A DNA stretch of 55,065 bases from Virgibacillus indicus (GCF_002266285.1 NZ_NPMS01000013.1:1-55065), one strand, 5' to 3'; numbered from the stretch's first letter, positions 44,236 through 53,145 are shown. Translations and numbers: made by a program. Notes: a model not told the origin generated them from the letters alone.

Positions 44236-44735
44236 TATTTACTATTGGAGAAGGAGTTATAGCAAAAGACAATAATAAGGTAGACGAGGGCTTCGGCAAT
44301 ATTGGTACTGGTGTATCCAATACGGGAAAAGCCGTGTATGGAACTGTAAAAAGTGTAGCGAAAAGCGCAAGCGATGTTGGCACCGGATTACTTGATGATG
44401 ATCCAAAACGTTGGAAACGAGGAGCTAGGGAACTTGGAAAGAATGTTGCTATAGGTGCATTGGGTGTAAGTCTCAGATGTAGCAAATGTGGTAGATGTGA
44501 ATGGAAATGAAGGGAACGTAAATAGCGAACTGACAACAAAAGAGTATGCTACGATAGAAAATCTAAATAGCCATCATGTCGAACCTCACTATGTTGAAGG
44601 ACATTATCGTGACGGTCAATGGATTGAAGGTTACTGGCTGATGGTGATGGAAATAGTCACATAGATTCATATGAGGGATATGAAGCAAGTAACCCAGATT
44701 ACCAAATACCGATGGAGGATATTGATAAGGCTTAA
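44236..44735 (+). pseudogene. Frameshifted toxin-like protein remnant
   Basis: Three successive frames read as one protein: NKVDEGFGNIGTGVSNTG and VAKSASDVGTGLLDDDPKRW in the first (ending at the TGA at 44508-44510), SELTTKEYATIENLNSHHVE and EGHYRDGQWIEGYW in the second, then DSYEGYEASNPDYQ up to the TAA at 44733-44735. Frameshifts lie near 44470 and 44640. The YVEGHYRDGQWIEGYW pattern recalls the pretoxin/spacer segments of Bacillus polymorphic toxins. That is recollection, not an alignment. Confidence 0.5.
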
Positions 44736-44759
44736 GAAGATAGCATGGGGACTGTAACT

Positions 44760-44852
44760 ATGTGTTTAGATAAGAACCTGTTAAATGTTAGTGTGATGGC
44801 AGTAATTTTTAGTTGTGGGCTAAGTATCTTACTGGTTTATGTCGAAACTTAA
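44760..44852 (+). CDS. Possible 30-residue membrane peptide
   Basis: ATG 44760 opens a short frame with a hydrophobic core VSVMAVIFSCGLSILLVYV that could span a membrane. It ends just inside the terminator at 44846. It may be the tail of a larger lost protein. Support is weak. Confidence 0.2.
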   Translation: MCLDKNLLNVSVMAVIFSCGLSILLVYVET

Positions 44853-44889
44853 CTTGTTGGGAGTCAGATCCCATCAGGTTAAGTTTTTT
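44846..44889 (+). terminator. Strong rho-independent terminator
   Basis: AACTTAAC (44846-44853) and GTTAAGTT (44878-44885), with an inner TGGGA/TCCCA, form a long stem followed by TTTTT. It closes the toxin-like segment. Confidence 0.8.
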
Positions 44890-44900
44890 AATATATTTTA

Positions 44901-45010
44901 GTGGCCCTGTGTTAAATATGGAGGTTATTTTAGATTGTTTTTCAGGAAGTGAGTTAGAGAAACGGAGGAAGTATTGGGAGTTTGTTGAGGAGGTGCCTAT
45001 TACTTCCTGA
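44901..45010 (+). pseudogene. RAYT 3' fragment, duplicated
   Basis: This segment repeats the last ~80 bases of the RAYT gene almost exactly (GGCCCTGTGTTAAATATGGA onwards), then contains 14 extra bases, GAGGAGGTGCCTAT, absent from the intact copy. The downstream sequence CTATTCTATCGACAAAATAT is also shared up to copy 8 of the motif. It is a duplicated transposase tail. The extra bases recreate a REP-like half-motif. Confidence 0.75.
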
Positions 45011-45049
45011 ATTATTACTCCTATTCTATCGACAAAATATGACTAAATT

Positions 45050-45067
45050 CGGGAAGTGACAGGCACC
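45050..45067 (-). repeat. REP-like motif, copy 8 (inverted)
   Basis: CGGGAAGTGACAGGCACC lies 40 bases after the RAYT tail fragment and can pair with GGTGCCTATTACTTCCTGA at about 44992-45010 to make an imperfect REP hairpin. Confidence 0.7.
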
Positions 45068-45078
45068 TCAATTTAATT

Positions 45079-45096
45079 CGGGAAGTGACAGGCACC
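45079..45096 (-). repeat. REP-like motif, copy 9 (inverted)
   Basis: CGGGAAGTGACAGGCACC repeats copy 8 exactly after an 11-base spacer, so the unit is a 29-bp direct tandem. Confidence 0.7.
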
Positions 45097-45129
45097 TCAA
45101 TTTAATTTCAATTTAAATTTGTCAATATA

Positions 45130-45158
45130 TTGACTTTTTACAATTTAAAGATTATAAT
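45130..45158 (+). promoter_or_regulatory. Strong orphan promoter
   Basis: TTGACT (45130-45135), 17 bases and TATAAT (45153-45158) give a near-perfect SigA promoter. It now reads into decayed coding DNA, and the first intact gene lies about 940 bases further on. Confidence 0.65.
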
Positions 45159-45183
45159 ATGATCTAACATAAATCAGAATAAC

Positions 45184-45202
45184 TATTCCGCAAAACGGAA
45201 TA
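45184..45202. promoter_or_regulatory. Candidate operator palindrome TATTCCG-N5-CGGAATA
   Basis: A perfect 7-bp inverted repeat with spacer CAAAA lies about 20-40 bases downstream of the predicted start site. Paired TTCCG/CGGAA arms with a 5-base gap resemble sites bound by IclR-family proteins, and an IclR regulator is encoded at 51313. The link is inference. Confidence 0.5.
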
Positions 45203-45229
45203 ACATCTTGTATTAACGCTTGCAATTTT

Positions 45230-46000
45230 AGAATTCACTCAAAGAAAGTTCCTATTTAAGCTTGATTTTTATTCCATTCGTCACGGGATTTCCAGGTTGC
45301 TGCCGCCCTTGACATTCATATTATTAGAAGTTATGCGTCAGAAATTGATGCATCAGCAGCTTTTAATACTTTGTATGCGTTTACAACTTGGAGATACATA
45401 GTTAATTTCTGCTGTATGGAATACAAAGGAAGGAAACTATTAAGTAAAGTAATGAAAAGTCGGTCTCCTCTGAATATATAAACAATGGGGATACTTAGAA
45501 TAAGGTCATGGAAATTTAGCGAAAACTTTGAAAGCGTATACAAAGAAGGGCTGATTTACGACCAAAAAGAGGAAACTTCAACGCCGCAATATCCGAAACT
45601 GGGAAGACAATAATTGCTGAAGCGGATGAACTTGTTGATGTTGCTGAACGGTATCCGCGATTACGATACCGCATGTCTATGTTGATTATCTTGTTATGAA
45701 TGACTATGAAAAGTTAGTGGGTAAATACAGTGTCATCAACAAGAGGGAATAAAAATTGTCAAGCTAGTTGTACAGGAATTATCCGAGGGATGACCCGGGA
45801 AAAGTCATATTAAGAGCGGGAGGTGTTAAGAGTTTAGTTGTCGAAGCGAAGAATAATATTGCCTTCAGACATTAGAGAAAAGCTGGCAGTCAGAAGATTT
45901 TAATAGAATTTACTTACCTGACCAGTGTGAATTCGAAAGAGGCCATGCTGGTTACTGAGAGCACAATGTATAAGATTTCTGAAAATGGAACCTAACTTGT
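45230..46000 (+). pseudogene. Decayed coding DNA upstream of the TRAP operon
   Basis: Short open stretches in different frames read as protein but none is intact: FQVAAALDIHIIRSY and EIDASAAFNTLYAF (about 45290-45380), SENFESVYKEGLIYDQKEE (about 45515-45575), ADELVDVAERYPRLRYRM (about 45620-45670), YVDYLVMNDYEKLVGKYS and, near 45950, KEAMLVTESTMYKIS. The last two recall PfkB-family kinases, but the match is by eye. I conclude that one or two metabolic genes, formerly driven by the promoter at 45130, have been lost. Confidence 0.45.
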
Positions 46001-46096
46001 CTAGGAACTGTCTGATCTAAGTTTGGAAGAATTAAAGAAATAACATGTATAGAATTTCTGAATGAAATAGTTTGATAAATTCAAGGAGGGATCAAT

Positions 46097-47095
46097 ATGA
46101 AAAAGTTTTTACTATTAATACTGGCAGCGTTGATAATGACAGTTATTGCGGCATGTGGATCTGAGGAAGAAGTGGATGGTACCGGCGATGGAGAAGGAGA
46201 AGCAACAGAGACGCCTTCTGAACTCACGTTTGGAGCAGCTACGCAAGGTGGAGTCTGGTATACACTTGGAGGTGCAATGAGTGACAAAATGAATGAGGTG
46301 TTTCCTGATTCATCTGTAGCCATTGTTGAGGGTGGTTCTACAGCCAATCTTTTAGGACTTGGTGATGGAACATTTGATATCGCTTTCACAAATGGAGAAG
46401 CAATTTCTGAAGCAAATAACGGTGAGGGTGAATTTGATGAGCCAATTGATAACTTCAGTACTATTGCAACGCTATATCCGAATCCGGTGCAAATTGTCGT
46501 AAGAGCAGACTCGGACATTCATTCAGTTGAAGATCTTGCAGGAAAACGAGTAAGTCCGGGTATCCGTGGTTATAGTGGAGAGCTTTCATTTCTGAGAATA
46601 CTGGAAATTTTAGATATGAGCTATGATGACTTGGATAGCATTGAATACACTGGAACAGAAGATGCTGCCAACCTGCTTCGTGACAATCACATTGATGCAT
46701 GGATCGGAAACCTGGCTGCTCCTGCAGCAACTTGGCAGGAAATGGATACAACCGTTGGTATTCGTTTGATCTCACTTGATGAAAATACTATAAATCAAAT
46801 GTATGAAGATAACCCTGGATATGTGCCATATACCATTGAGGCAGGGACGTATCCAAACCAGGATGAAGCTGTAGAAACAGTGGCACCATACACTGTATTG
46901 CTTGTTAATAACGATACGATGCCTGAAGGGGCTGTGTATGATTTGACCAAAATGGTAGTGGAAAATAACGAAACATGGAGCACTATTTCTGCCACACTGA
47001 AGGATTTTAATGCAGAATACTCAGTAGAGAATAGTGTTGGTGAAATGCATCCAGGTGCAGAAAGATACTATCAGGAAGCAGGAGCGATGGATTAA
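46097..47095 (+). CDS. TRAP transporter TAXI-family solute-binding lipoprotein
   Basis: This 332-residue binding protein has a signal peptide with lipobox VIAAC and an acidic linker. The TAXI family signature region is ELTFGAATQGGVWYTLGGAM, with TANLLGLGDGTFDIAFTNG later. TAXI-TRAP systems import carboxylates or related anions using the sodium or proton gradient, not ATP. It starts behind CAAGGAGGGATCAAT and is followed 41 bases on by the membrane component. Confidence 0.92.
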   Translation: MKKFLLLILAALIMTVIAACGSEEEVDGTGDGEGEATETPSELTFGAATQGGVWYTLGGAMSDKMNEVFPDSSVAIVEGGSTANLLGLGDGTFDIAFTNGEAISEANNGEGEFDEPIDNFSTIATLYPNPVQIVVRADSDIHSVEDLAGKRVSPGIRGYSGELSFLRILEILDMSYDDLDSIEYTGTEDAANLLRDNHIDAWIGNLAAPAATWQEMDTTVGIRLISLDENTINQMYEDNPGYVPYTIEAGTYPNQDEAVETVAPYTVLLVNNDTMPEGAVYDLTKMVVENNETWSTISATLKDFNAEYSVENSVGEMHPGAERYYQEAGAMD

Positions 47096-47136
47096 AGCAG
47101 ACCTGGTATTAGCCCGGTTGAAAGGAGAGTGAACTC

Positions 47137-49119
47137 ATGCAGGAAAAGCCAACTAATGAAAATAATGAAAAAGCAGGACAATATGATGATGATGGCAATA
47201 TAGCAGATAGGCTGCGCACTTTAAAGGGCGCAGTCAGCGCCATTATTTCCGTTGTTGCTATCGGAATGTCTATTTTTCATTTATACACTGCTATGTTTGG
47301 TGTTTTTATATCTATAATGCAGCGTTCTGCTCATTTAGGTTTTGCACTGATCCTTGTCTTTGCCATATATAAGCCAGCAAGGAAAGCTGCCAAGTCGGAT
47401 ACTATTCCATGGTATGACTGGTTGATGATTGTAGTTTCAGCCGGAGTGTATACCTATTTTTCCCTTAATGCTCAGGATATCTCTGCTAGAATGACCTATA
47501 TTGAGGATCTGTCTGGATTACAGATAGCAATCGGAATTGTTGGTGCACTCGTCTTAATTGAAGCAACAAGAAGGGTAGTTGGGAACGCGCTCGTATTTAT
47601 CATCCTTATATTTGTGGGGTATGGATTGTGGGGGCAATTACTGCCTGGGGAGATCTCCCATAGCGGTTTTGATATAATGTGGATCATTGATCACTTATAT
47701 TATACAACCTCGGGAGTATTCAGCACTCCATTAGGGGTATCTGCCACCTTTATATTTTTGTTTATTTTATTTGGTAAATTTTTAGAGGTTTCAGGTGCAG
47801 GTAAATTTTTCATAGATTTGGCTGTTGCTGGTATGGGTAAATACCGGGGTGGTCCAGCTAAGACAGCGATTGCCGCGAGTGGCATCATGGGGATGATTTC
47901 CGGGAGTGCGGTTGCTAATACGGTTACTACCGGAGCCTTTACCATTCCCCTGATGAAGAAAACAGGCTATAGAAGTCACTTTGCGGGAGCTGTTGAGTCA
48001 GTTGCTTCCTCTGGCGGACAAATTACTCCGCCTATTATGGGTGCGGCCGCTTTCATCATTGCTACATACCTGGGAGTGCCTTATATTGAAATTGCTTATG
48101 CTGCTATAATCCCTGCTTTGTTATTTTATGTAAGTTTATTTTTCCAAGTTGATTTACGCGCCAGACGGATTGGGTTAGTAGGGCTGAAAAAGGAAGAGCT
48201 GCCAAGGCCGTGGGATGTATTTAAGAAAGGGTTTATTTTCTTTGCTCCGCTTATTTTAATTATTGTTATGCTCGTCTCTGGAGCATCTCCGATGAGAGCC
48301 GGTCTATTCGCGATTGCTGCAACGATTCTGGTAGCTTTAATTAATAGAATCGCAAAGCTTAATTTCAGAACAATAGTTAAGGCAATGGACCTTGGAGCAA
48401 GAGCCTCACTTGAAACAGCAATTGCTTGTGCTGCAGCAGGATTGATTATTGGCGTAATCGGTTTTACCGGGATCGGATTGAAATTCAGCAGCCTGATTAT
48501 CAGCATGTCTGGTGGCATTCTTATTGTGGCTTTAATATTCACGATGATAACGAGTATTATTCTTGGCATGGGGCTGCCAACAGTTGCTGCTTATATCGTA
48601 CAGGTTCCATTGACCATTCCTGCTTTAATTGAGCTGGGAGTAGCACCGATGGCTGCTCATTTGTTTGTGTTTTATTTTGCAGCTATGTCAGCAATCACCC
48701 CGCCTGTGGCACTTGCTGCATTTGCAGCATCGGGAATTGCCGGATCAAATCCAATGCAGACTGGTTTGACAGCTGTACGGCTGGGAATTGCTGCGTTTAT
48801 TGTACCCTATATATTTGTATATGGAGAAGCTCTGTTATTAATTGGCAGTGTACCGGAAATCATACTTGCTATCATTACAGCAATTATTGGAATCATGGGG
48901 ATTGCCAGTGCGGCAGAAGGCTGGCTGCTCCGTCATGCTTTCTGGTATGAACGTCTCATCTTAATAATTGGATCTCTTTTAATGATTGTCCCAGGTGTTT
49001 GGACGGATTTATTCGGGATCATTATTTTAGCAGGAATTTATTTTTTACAGCGCTTATTCAGAAAAGACTTATTGACAGGCAAGTATAATTACAATGAAGA
49101 GAAAATTTTAAATGAATAG
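47137..49119 (+). CDS. TRAP transporter fused permease (4TM+12TM)
   Basis: This 660-residue membrane protein combines the small and large TRAP membrane subunits, as usual in TAXI systems. About 16 hydrophobic segments are visible. The motif ASSGGQITPPIMGAAAFIIA and VMGMISGSAVANTVTTGAF-like text (GIMGMISGSAVANT) mark the large-subunit substrate and sodium region. It starts with a cytoplasmic acidic leader behind GAAAGGAG. It works with the TAXI protein upstream. Confidence 0.93.
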   Translation: MQEKPTNENNEKAGQYDDDGNIADRLRTLKGAVSAIISVVAIGMSIFHLYTAMFGVFISIMQRSAHLGFALILVFAIYKPARKAAKSDTIPWYDWLMIVVSAGVYTYFSLNAQDISARMTYIEDLSGLQIAIGIVGALVLIEATRRVVGNALVFIILIFVGYGLWGQLLPGEISHSGFDIMWIIDHLYYTTSGVFSTPLGVSATFIFLFILFGKFLEVSGAGKFFIDLAVAGMGKYRGGPAKTAIAASGIMGMISGSAVANTVTTGAFTIPLMKKTGYRSHFAGAVESVASSGGQITPPIMGAAAFIIATYLGVPYIEIAYAAIIPALLFYVSLFFQVDLRARRIGLVGLKKEELPRPWDVFKKGFIFFAPLILIIVMLVSGASPMRAGLFAIAATILVALINRIAKLNFRTIVKAMDLGARASLETAIACAAAGLIIGVIGFTGIGLKFSSLIISMSGGILIVALIFTMITSIILGMGLPTVAAYIVQVPLTIPALIELGVAPMAAHLFVFYFAAMSAITPPVALAAFAASGIAGSNPMQTGLTAVRLGIAAFIVPYIFVYGEALLLIGSVPEIILAIITAIIGIMGIASAAEGWLLRHAFWYERLILIIGSLLMIVPGVWTDLFGIIILAGIYFLQRLFRKDLLTGKYNYNEEKILNE

Positions 49120-49140
49120 AGTAACTGCAACAGGTCAGGT

Positions 49141-49239
49141 GTGATGGGAAAAGAAATTGCAGATATTTTTGGTATCGACGGATATGAAGTGCATTTTAAT
49201 AAAGTACCGGCGACTGCCAAATGGAATGATCCTTCTTAA
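49141..49239 (+). pseudogene. Tiny 3-hydroxyacyl-CoA dehydrogenase-like remnant
   Basis: A 32-codon frame beginning VMGKEIADIFGIDGYEVHF contains the MG-x2-IA part of a dehydrogenase Rossmann fold and then stops. It looks like the N-terminal scrap of a 3-hydroxyacyl-CoA dehydrogenase in a locus that also encodes a thioesterase and a FabG-like reductase. Confidence 0.35.
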
Positions 49240-49259
49240 GCGAAAGGACGGAATGATAA

Positions 49260-49673
49260 ATGGAGAAAATGGTGGAAGATTTTGAGGGCAGCAATTTTTG
49301 GAAGTTTATCGGACTGGAACTGGATGGGGTCGAAAAAGGAAGTGTTAAATTAAAGCTTCCAATCATTCCCCCGTTCCTTAATGTAAAAGATTCTGTTCAT
49401 GGTGGGATCTATGCTTCCATTTTGGACACCACGATGGGATTTTCTGCCCGCTCTCTCGGCTTTGATGAAGTAACTACATTGGAAATGGATGTGCATTTTC
49501 TAAGAGCTGTGAGGGATGGAACGGTTTATTCTGCAGGTAATGTTATTCACCAAAATCGTTCGACAGCATTAGTAGAGGCAGATTTATTTGATGAAGAAGG
49601 GAACAGGCTTGCTCACTCCACGGGTACATTCCGGGTTGTGAAAGTGGATAATAGGGAAGGAAACGAGCATTGA
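49260..49673 (+). CDS. PaaI-type hotdog thioesterase
   Basis: This 137-residue hotdog-fold protein has the PaaI-like central motif VHGGIYASILDTTMGFSARS, in which the His-Gly-Gly and Asp positions form the active site. It should cleave an acyl- or aryl-CoA to the free acid. ATG 49260 follows AAAGGACGGAATGATAA. It fits a CoA-linked catabolic route fed by the TRAP transporter, but the acyl group is not known. Confidence 0.85.
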   Translation: MEKMVEDFEGSNFWKFIGLELDGVEKGSVKLKLPIIPPFLNVKDSVHGGIYASILDTTMGFSARSLGFDEVTTLEMDVHFLRAVRDGTVYSAGNVIHQNRSTALVEADLFDEEGNRLAHSTGTFRVVKVDNREGNEH

Positions 49674-49911
49674 ATAAAAAGTTAAACTTGTTGCTGCCAT
49701 AATAAAGGCACCTTTATATCCGGTTTGGCTAATGCCTGATTCAAATGTACAAGCAAAGTAATATTCATGAAATTGCATAAATTAAAAGTTATAGTTGTTT
49801 AATGGATTGGAAGTTGGGAGTTCGGATTTTGAAAAAATTTCGTCCCCAGTTTTGAGAAAAATGAACAAAGTATCAGTATTCACCATTTGAATTCTGGAAA
49901 GCTGGTTGACC

Positions 49912-51246
49912 ATGTTTCGTTTTATTATATTTACAGCTATGTGTCTGCTGTTTATTATACAGAGCCTTATAATGAATGATGCAGTAGATGCGGTATTTAT
50001 TATTGTATGTATTTTAGCGTTTGGGATGGCATTCTGGATGCTCAACAAAAAAAACAGGCTGTTTACCGGGTTTTTGTTTCTTGCCGGAATGTTCGTTCAC
50101 TTTTTATACGGCAATCAAGGGCTGCATTTATTCGAAGGGATTACTCAAAACCTGGCATTACTAACCATTATTTTACTTGCACCGCTTATCTCGCTTCCTC
50201 TTAAAGGGGAGGGGATCCTTGATTCGGTCATTTCCAAGTTGAATGAGTATAAATCTGATCAGCGAAAAATATTTTACGCTGTAAGTTTTCTTATGATGAT
50301 GCTTGCACCGATATTAAACATGGGAGCATTAAGGATCGTACATGGTTTTGTAGATAAACTGAAAATTGAGCCCAAACTATTATCTCATGCTTATTATGGC
50401 GGATTTACGCAAGCAATCATATGGTCCCCCTTTTTTGCTTCTGTCGGTGTTGTCATAACTATAGCGGAAATGCCTTACATGACTTACATGCCGGTTGGAG
50501 TAACATTTGCTTTCATCCAGTTTTTAGCGGCAATTTTTTTGCTGAGACCGGCAAAAAGCAGGACAATGGCATTAACATTGACAGAGACCAATGATAGAGC
50601 AGAGATAAAAAGGGATTTTGGTTTGCTTATTTCATACATACTGTTTTTAATCCTATTTCTCATCCTGTTGGAATATGTCACTAAGTTTCCCATTCTTCTT
50701 TTGGTAAGTATAAATTGCCTGATTATTCCTTTTCTCTGGACATTGCTCAGGAATAAATGGGGGTGGATGAAAGATCAAATTAAGCTGTATAAGAAACAGA
50801 TGACAACAAGCTCCAATATGGAAATTTGCCTTTTCCTGAGTGCCGGTCTTTTTGGAAATGCTTTATTGCACACACCAATAACTTCCGGTTTGAGAAATGC
50901 TATCACATGGGCATCAGAAGGCTCCGTTTTGCTGGTTTTCCTGTTTGTTGTCAGTTTTATTACATTGATGGCTTATTTCGGAATCCACCAAATTATTGCT
51001 GTACCACTTGTGTTCCCTTTACTATTAGTACCTGAAGTAGAGGTCAGTTTATTTTCAGCTGCTTTCATGTGCATATTTTCATGGATGTTCTCGGCATCCT
51101 TGAGCCCATTAAATGCACTTAACATTATAATCAGTCAATGCGTCCGTGACAATGGGATCCGTGTAGCATTTAGCTGGAATGGAAAATACTTTTTGATACT
51201 TTTTATACTGTCTTGTATTTATGTTTTACTGCTGAATCAATTTTAA
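49912..51246 (+). CDS. Polytopic membrane protein, possible ion-transporter superfamily
   Basis: This 444-residue membrane protein has about 11 hydrophobic segments and a large central polar loop (RAEIKRDFG). The repeated inner topology and SWMFSASLSPLNALNIII resemble members of the ion-transporter superfamily, but I cannot name a family. I start at ATG 49912 rather than TTG 49906. It could be a second, partner carrier for the same substrate class as the TRAP system or an exporter. The 238-base gap before it holds no recognisable gene. Confidence 0.6.
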   Translation: MFRFIIFTAMCLLFIIQSLIMNDAVDAVFIIVCILAFGMAFWMLNKKNRLFTGFLFLAGMFVHFLYGNQGLHLFEGITQNLALLTIILLAPLISLPLKGEGILDSVISKLNEYKSDQRKIFYAVSFLMMMLAPILNMGALRIVHGFVDKLKIEPKLLSHAYYGGFTQAIIWSPFFASVGVVITIAEMPYMTYMPVGVTFAFIQFLAAIFLLRPAKSRTMALTLTETNDRAEIKRDFGLLISYILFLILFLILLEYVTKFPILLLVSINCLIIPFLWTLLRNKWGWMKDQIKLYKKQMTTSSNMEICLFLSAGLFGNALLHTPITSGLRNAITWASEGSVLLVFLFVVSFITLMAYFGIHQIIAVPLVFPLLLVPEVEVSLFSAAFMCIFSWMFSASLSPLNALNIIISQCVRDNGIRVAFSWNGKYFLILFILSCIYVLLLNQF

Positions 51247-51312
51247 GACATTTGATCAAAAATTAAGCGACATACTATATTAAAATATTCAATTTCACTG
51301 AGGTGATTTACC

Positions 51313-52074
51313 TTGAGTAAAAGTTTAGTAAAAGCAATAAAGGTGCTGGATTGCTTTATCCTAAAACCAGAGATGACCATTAATGAATTGGCCGAGACAG
51401 CTAACATGCCGAAAACCACTGTCTTCCGTCTTGCTGCCTCACTGGAAGAGGCAGGGCTGCTGGTAAAAAAAAGAAAGTCCAGCCATGATGTAACATACAG
51501 AATGTCGCTTAAGATGCTGACATATAGTAAACATGTCAGTGAGCAGCTTAAGTATAATGAAATTGCCTTGCCTCACATTAAAAGATTAAATGAAGAAATA
51601 GACGAGCTTGTCCATGTATCTATTATGGAAGGTGATGAAGCAGTTTATGTGGAAACAATTGACAGTTCGAAACCGGTACGTCTGGTTGTTAAGGTAGGTA
51701 AAAGGGCGCCACTATATGCGGGATCAGCACCAAAACTGTTACTATCAAGCAAAAGTGATGAGGAGTTGGATGCATATCTCGAAAATACAGAGTTAAAAAA
51801 ACTTACAAAAAACACTTTGGATAATAAAGAAAGAGTAAAAGAGGAAGTAAAAAAAATAAGAAAGAAAGGATATTCCATCAGCTATTCCGAAAATTTTAAG
51901 GGCACGGTAGGACTTTCTTACCCCATATATGATCATGAGGGGAATTCAGTCGCAGCGCTAGGAGTGTCTATACCGGTTATTGATCATACGAAGGAGCGGG
52001 AGGAGTTTTTGCTAAACAAGCTGGAGAAGACAGTGAAGGATATATGGAAAGAACTTGGATATACACAGACATAA
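51313..52074 (+). CDS. IclR-family transcriptional regulator
   Basis: This 253-residue regulator has an N-terminal winged HTH (MTINELAETANMPKTTVFRL, then AASLEEAGLL) and a C-terminal IclR effector domain (VSIMEGDEAVYVETIDSSKP; GLSYPIYDHEGNSVAALGVS). The start is TTG 51313, behind GAGGTGATTTACC. It is likely the local regulator for the TRAP/thioesterase/reductase genes; the palindrome at 45184 is a candidate target. The ligand is unknown. Confidence 0.92.
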   Translation: MSKSLVKAIKVLDCFILKPEMTINELAETANMPKTTVFRLAASLEEAGLLVKKRKSSHDVTYRMSLKMLTYSKHVSEQLKYNEIALPHIKRLNEEIDELVHVSIMEGDEAVYVETIDSSKPVRLVVKVGKRAPLYAGSAPKLLLSSKSDEELDAYLENTELKKLTKNTLDNKERVKEEVKKIRKKGYSISYSENFKGTVGLSYPIYDHEGNSVAALGVSIPVIDHTKEREEFLLNKLEKTVKDIWKELGYTQT

Positions 52075-52189
52075 CTTAGCGTGCCATTTTGAAAAATGTT
52101 TTCGGTTTAAAGGTTACTGTCTTTAAGCCTGGCAGATCATTTTTTTTCATTGAAGATATTAAATTGTGAAACTTTGGGAGGTGTGAGGG

Positions 52190-52951
52190 TTGTTAAATTT
52201 TTCCGGAAGGGTTGCGTTGGTTACTGGAGGAAGCCGTGGTATCGGAAAAGCGATTGTCAAAGTACTTGGAGAAGAAGGAGCTAAGGTTGCGGTCTTGGAT
52301 ATCGATGAAAAAACTCTGAAAAAGACGGAGAAAGAATTTAAAGACAAAGGTTATGAAATTTTAGCAATGAAAGTTAATGTTGTAAATAATGATGAAGTGG
52401 AAAGTGCCGTTGAAAGCATTGTTCATCGATGGAGGTCCCTTGATATTTTAGTAAATAATGCTGGTGTCATTCGTGATAATTTGTTATTTAAAATGACGGA
52501 TGATGATTGGCAGCAGGTAATGGATGTCCATCTGACCGGTTCATTTAATATGACACGATCTGTGCAAAGATATATGGTCAAACAAAAATATGGCCGGATT
52601 ATAAATATTTCATCTACATCAGCTCTTGGTAACCGTGGACAAGCAAATTACGCTGCAGCAAAAGCCGGTTTGCAGGGTTTCACTAAAACGCTTGCAATTG
52701 AACTTGGGAAATTTGGTATTACTGCAAACTCCATCGCACCCGGTTTTATAGAGACTGACATGACGAAGGCAACAGCTGAAAGAGTAGGAGTTCCTTTTGA
52801 TGAATTTATGAAAGAAAAAATTAGTAATATACCTGTGGCCAGGAGCGGAAAACCAGAAGACATTGCGAATGCTGCAGCATTCTTTGCTGATGAGAAATCC
52901 TCTTTTGTAAATGGTCAGGTTATTTATGTAGCTGGTGGACCGAAATGTTAG
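52190..52951 (+). CDS. Short-chain dehydrogenase, FabG-like
   Basis: This 253-residue SDR has the cofactor motif GGSRGIGKA, NNAGVIRDN, the catalytic Ser in ISSTSALGNRGQ and Tyr-x3-Lys in YAAAKAG. The C-terminal FVNGQVIYVAGG is typical of 3-oxoacyl-ACP/acetoacetyl-CoA reductases. TTG 52190 is placed by GGGAGGTGTGAGGG. It may reduce a hydroxyacyl-CoA intermediate, in line with the nearby thioesterase. Confidence 0.9.
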   Translation: MLNFSGRVALVTGGSRGIGKAIVKVLGEEGAKVAVLDIDEKTLKKTEKEFKDKGYEILAMKVNVVNNDEVESAVESIVHRWRSLDILVNNAGVIRDNLLFKMTDDDWQQVMDVHLTGSFNMTRSVQRYMVKQKYGRIINISSTSALGNRGQANYAAAKAGLQGFTKTLAIELGKFGITANSIAPGFIETDMTKATAERVGVPFDEFMKEKISNIPVARSGKPEDIANAAAFFADEKSSFVNGQVIYVAGGPKC

Positions 52952-53145
52952 TGATTATATATGGGAATTCCATATACTATTTTATCAGTCAAATGGAAAT
53001 CATCTGCTTTAGTATTATTCGGGAAAAGGCACTGCATTTCAAGGACGGATCTTTCATTCTGGAAATAGACTTTTTTCGGGAGATTATGAGTGGCTATGCT
53101 GTACTCGCACTTTGCCAGAAAGGGTATGGCTTCAGAGAAAATGAG

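Noticed and set aside
44186..44539. 117-codon minus-strand frame
   Set aside because: It lies antisense to the toxin-like remnant; composition (Leu/His/Pro) is that of a shadow.
48126..48569. 147-codon minus-strand frame opposite the TRAP permease
   Set aside because: It is a shadow of hydrophobic codons without a ribosome site.
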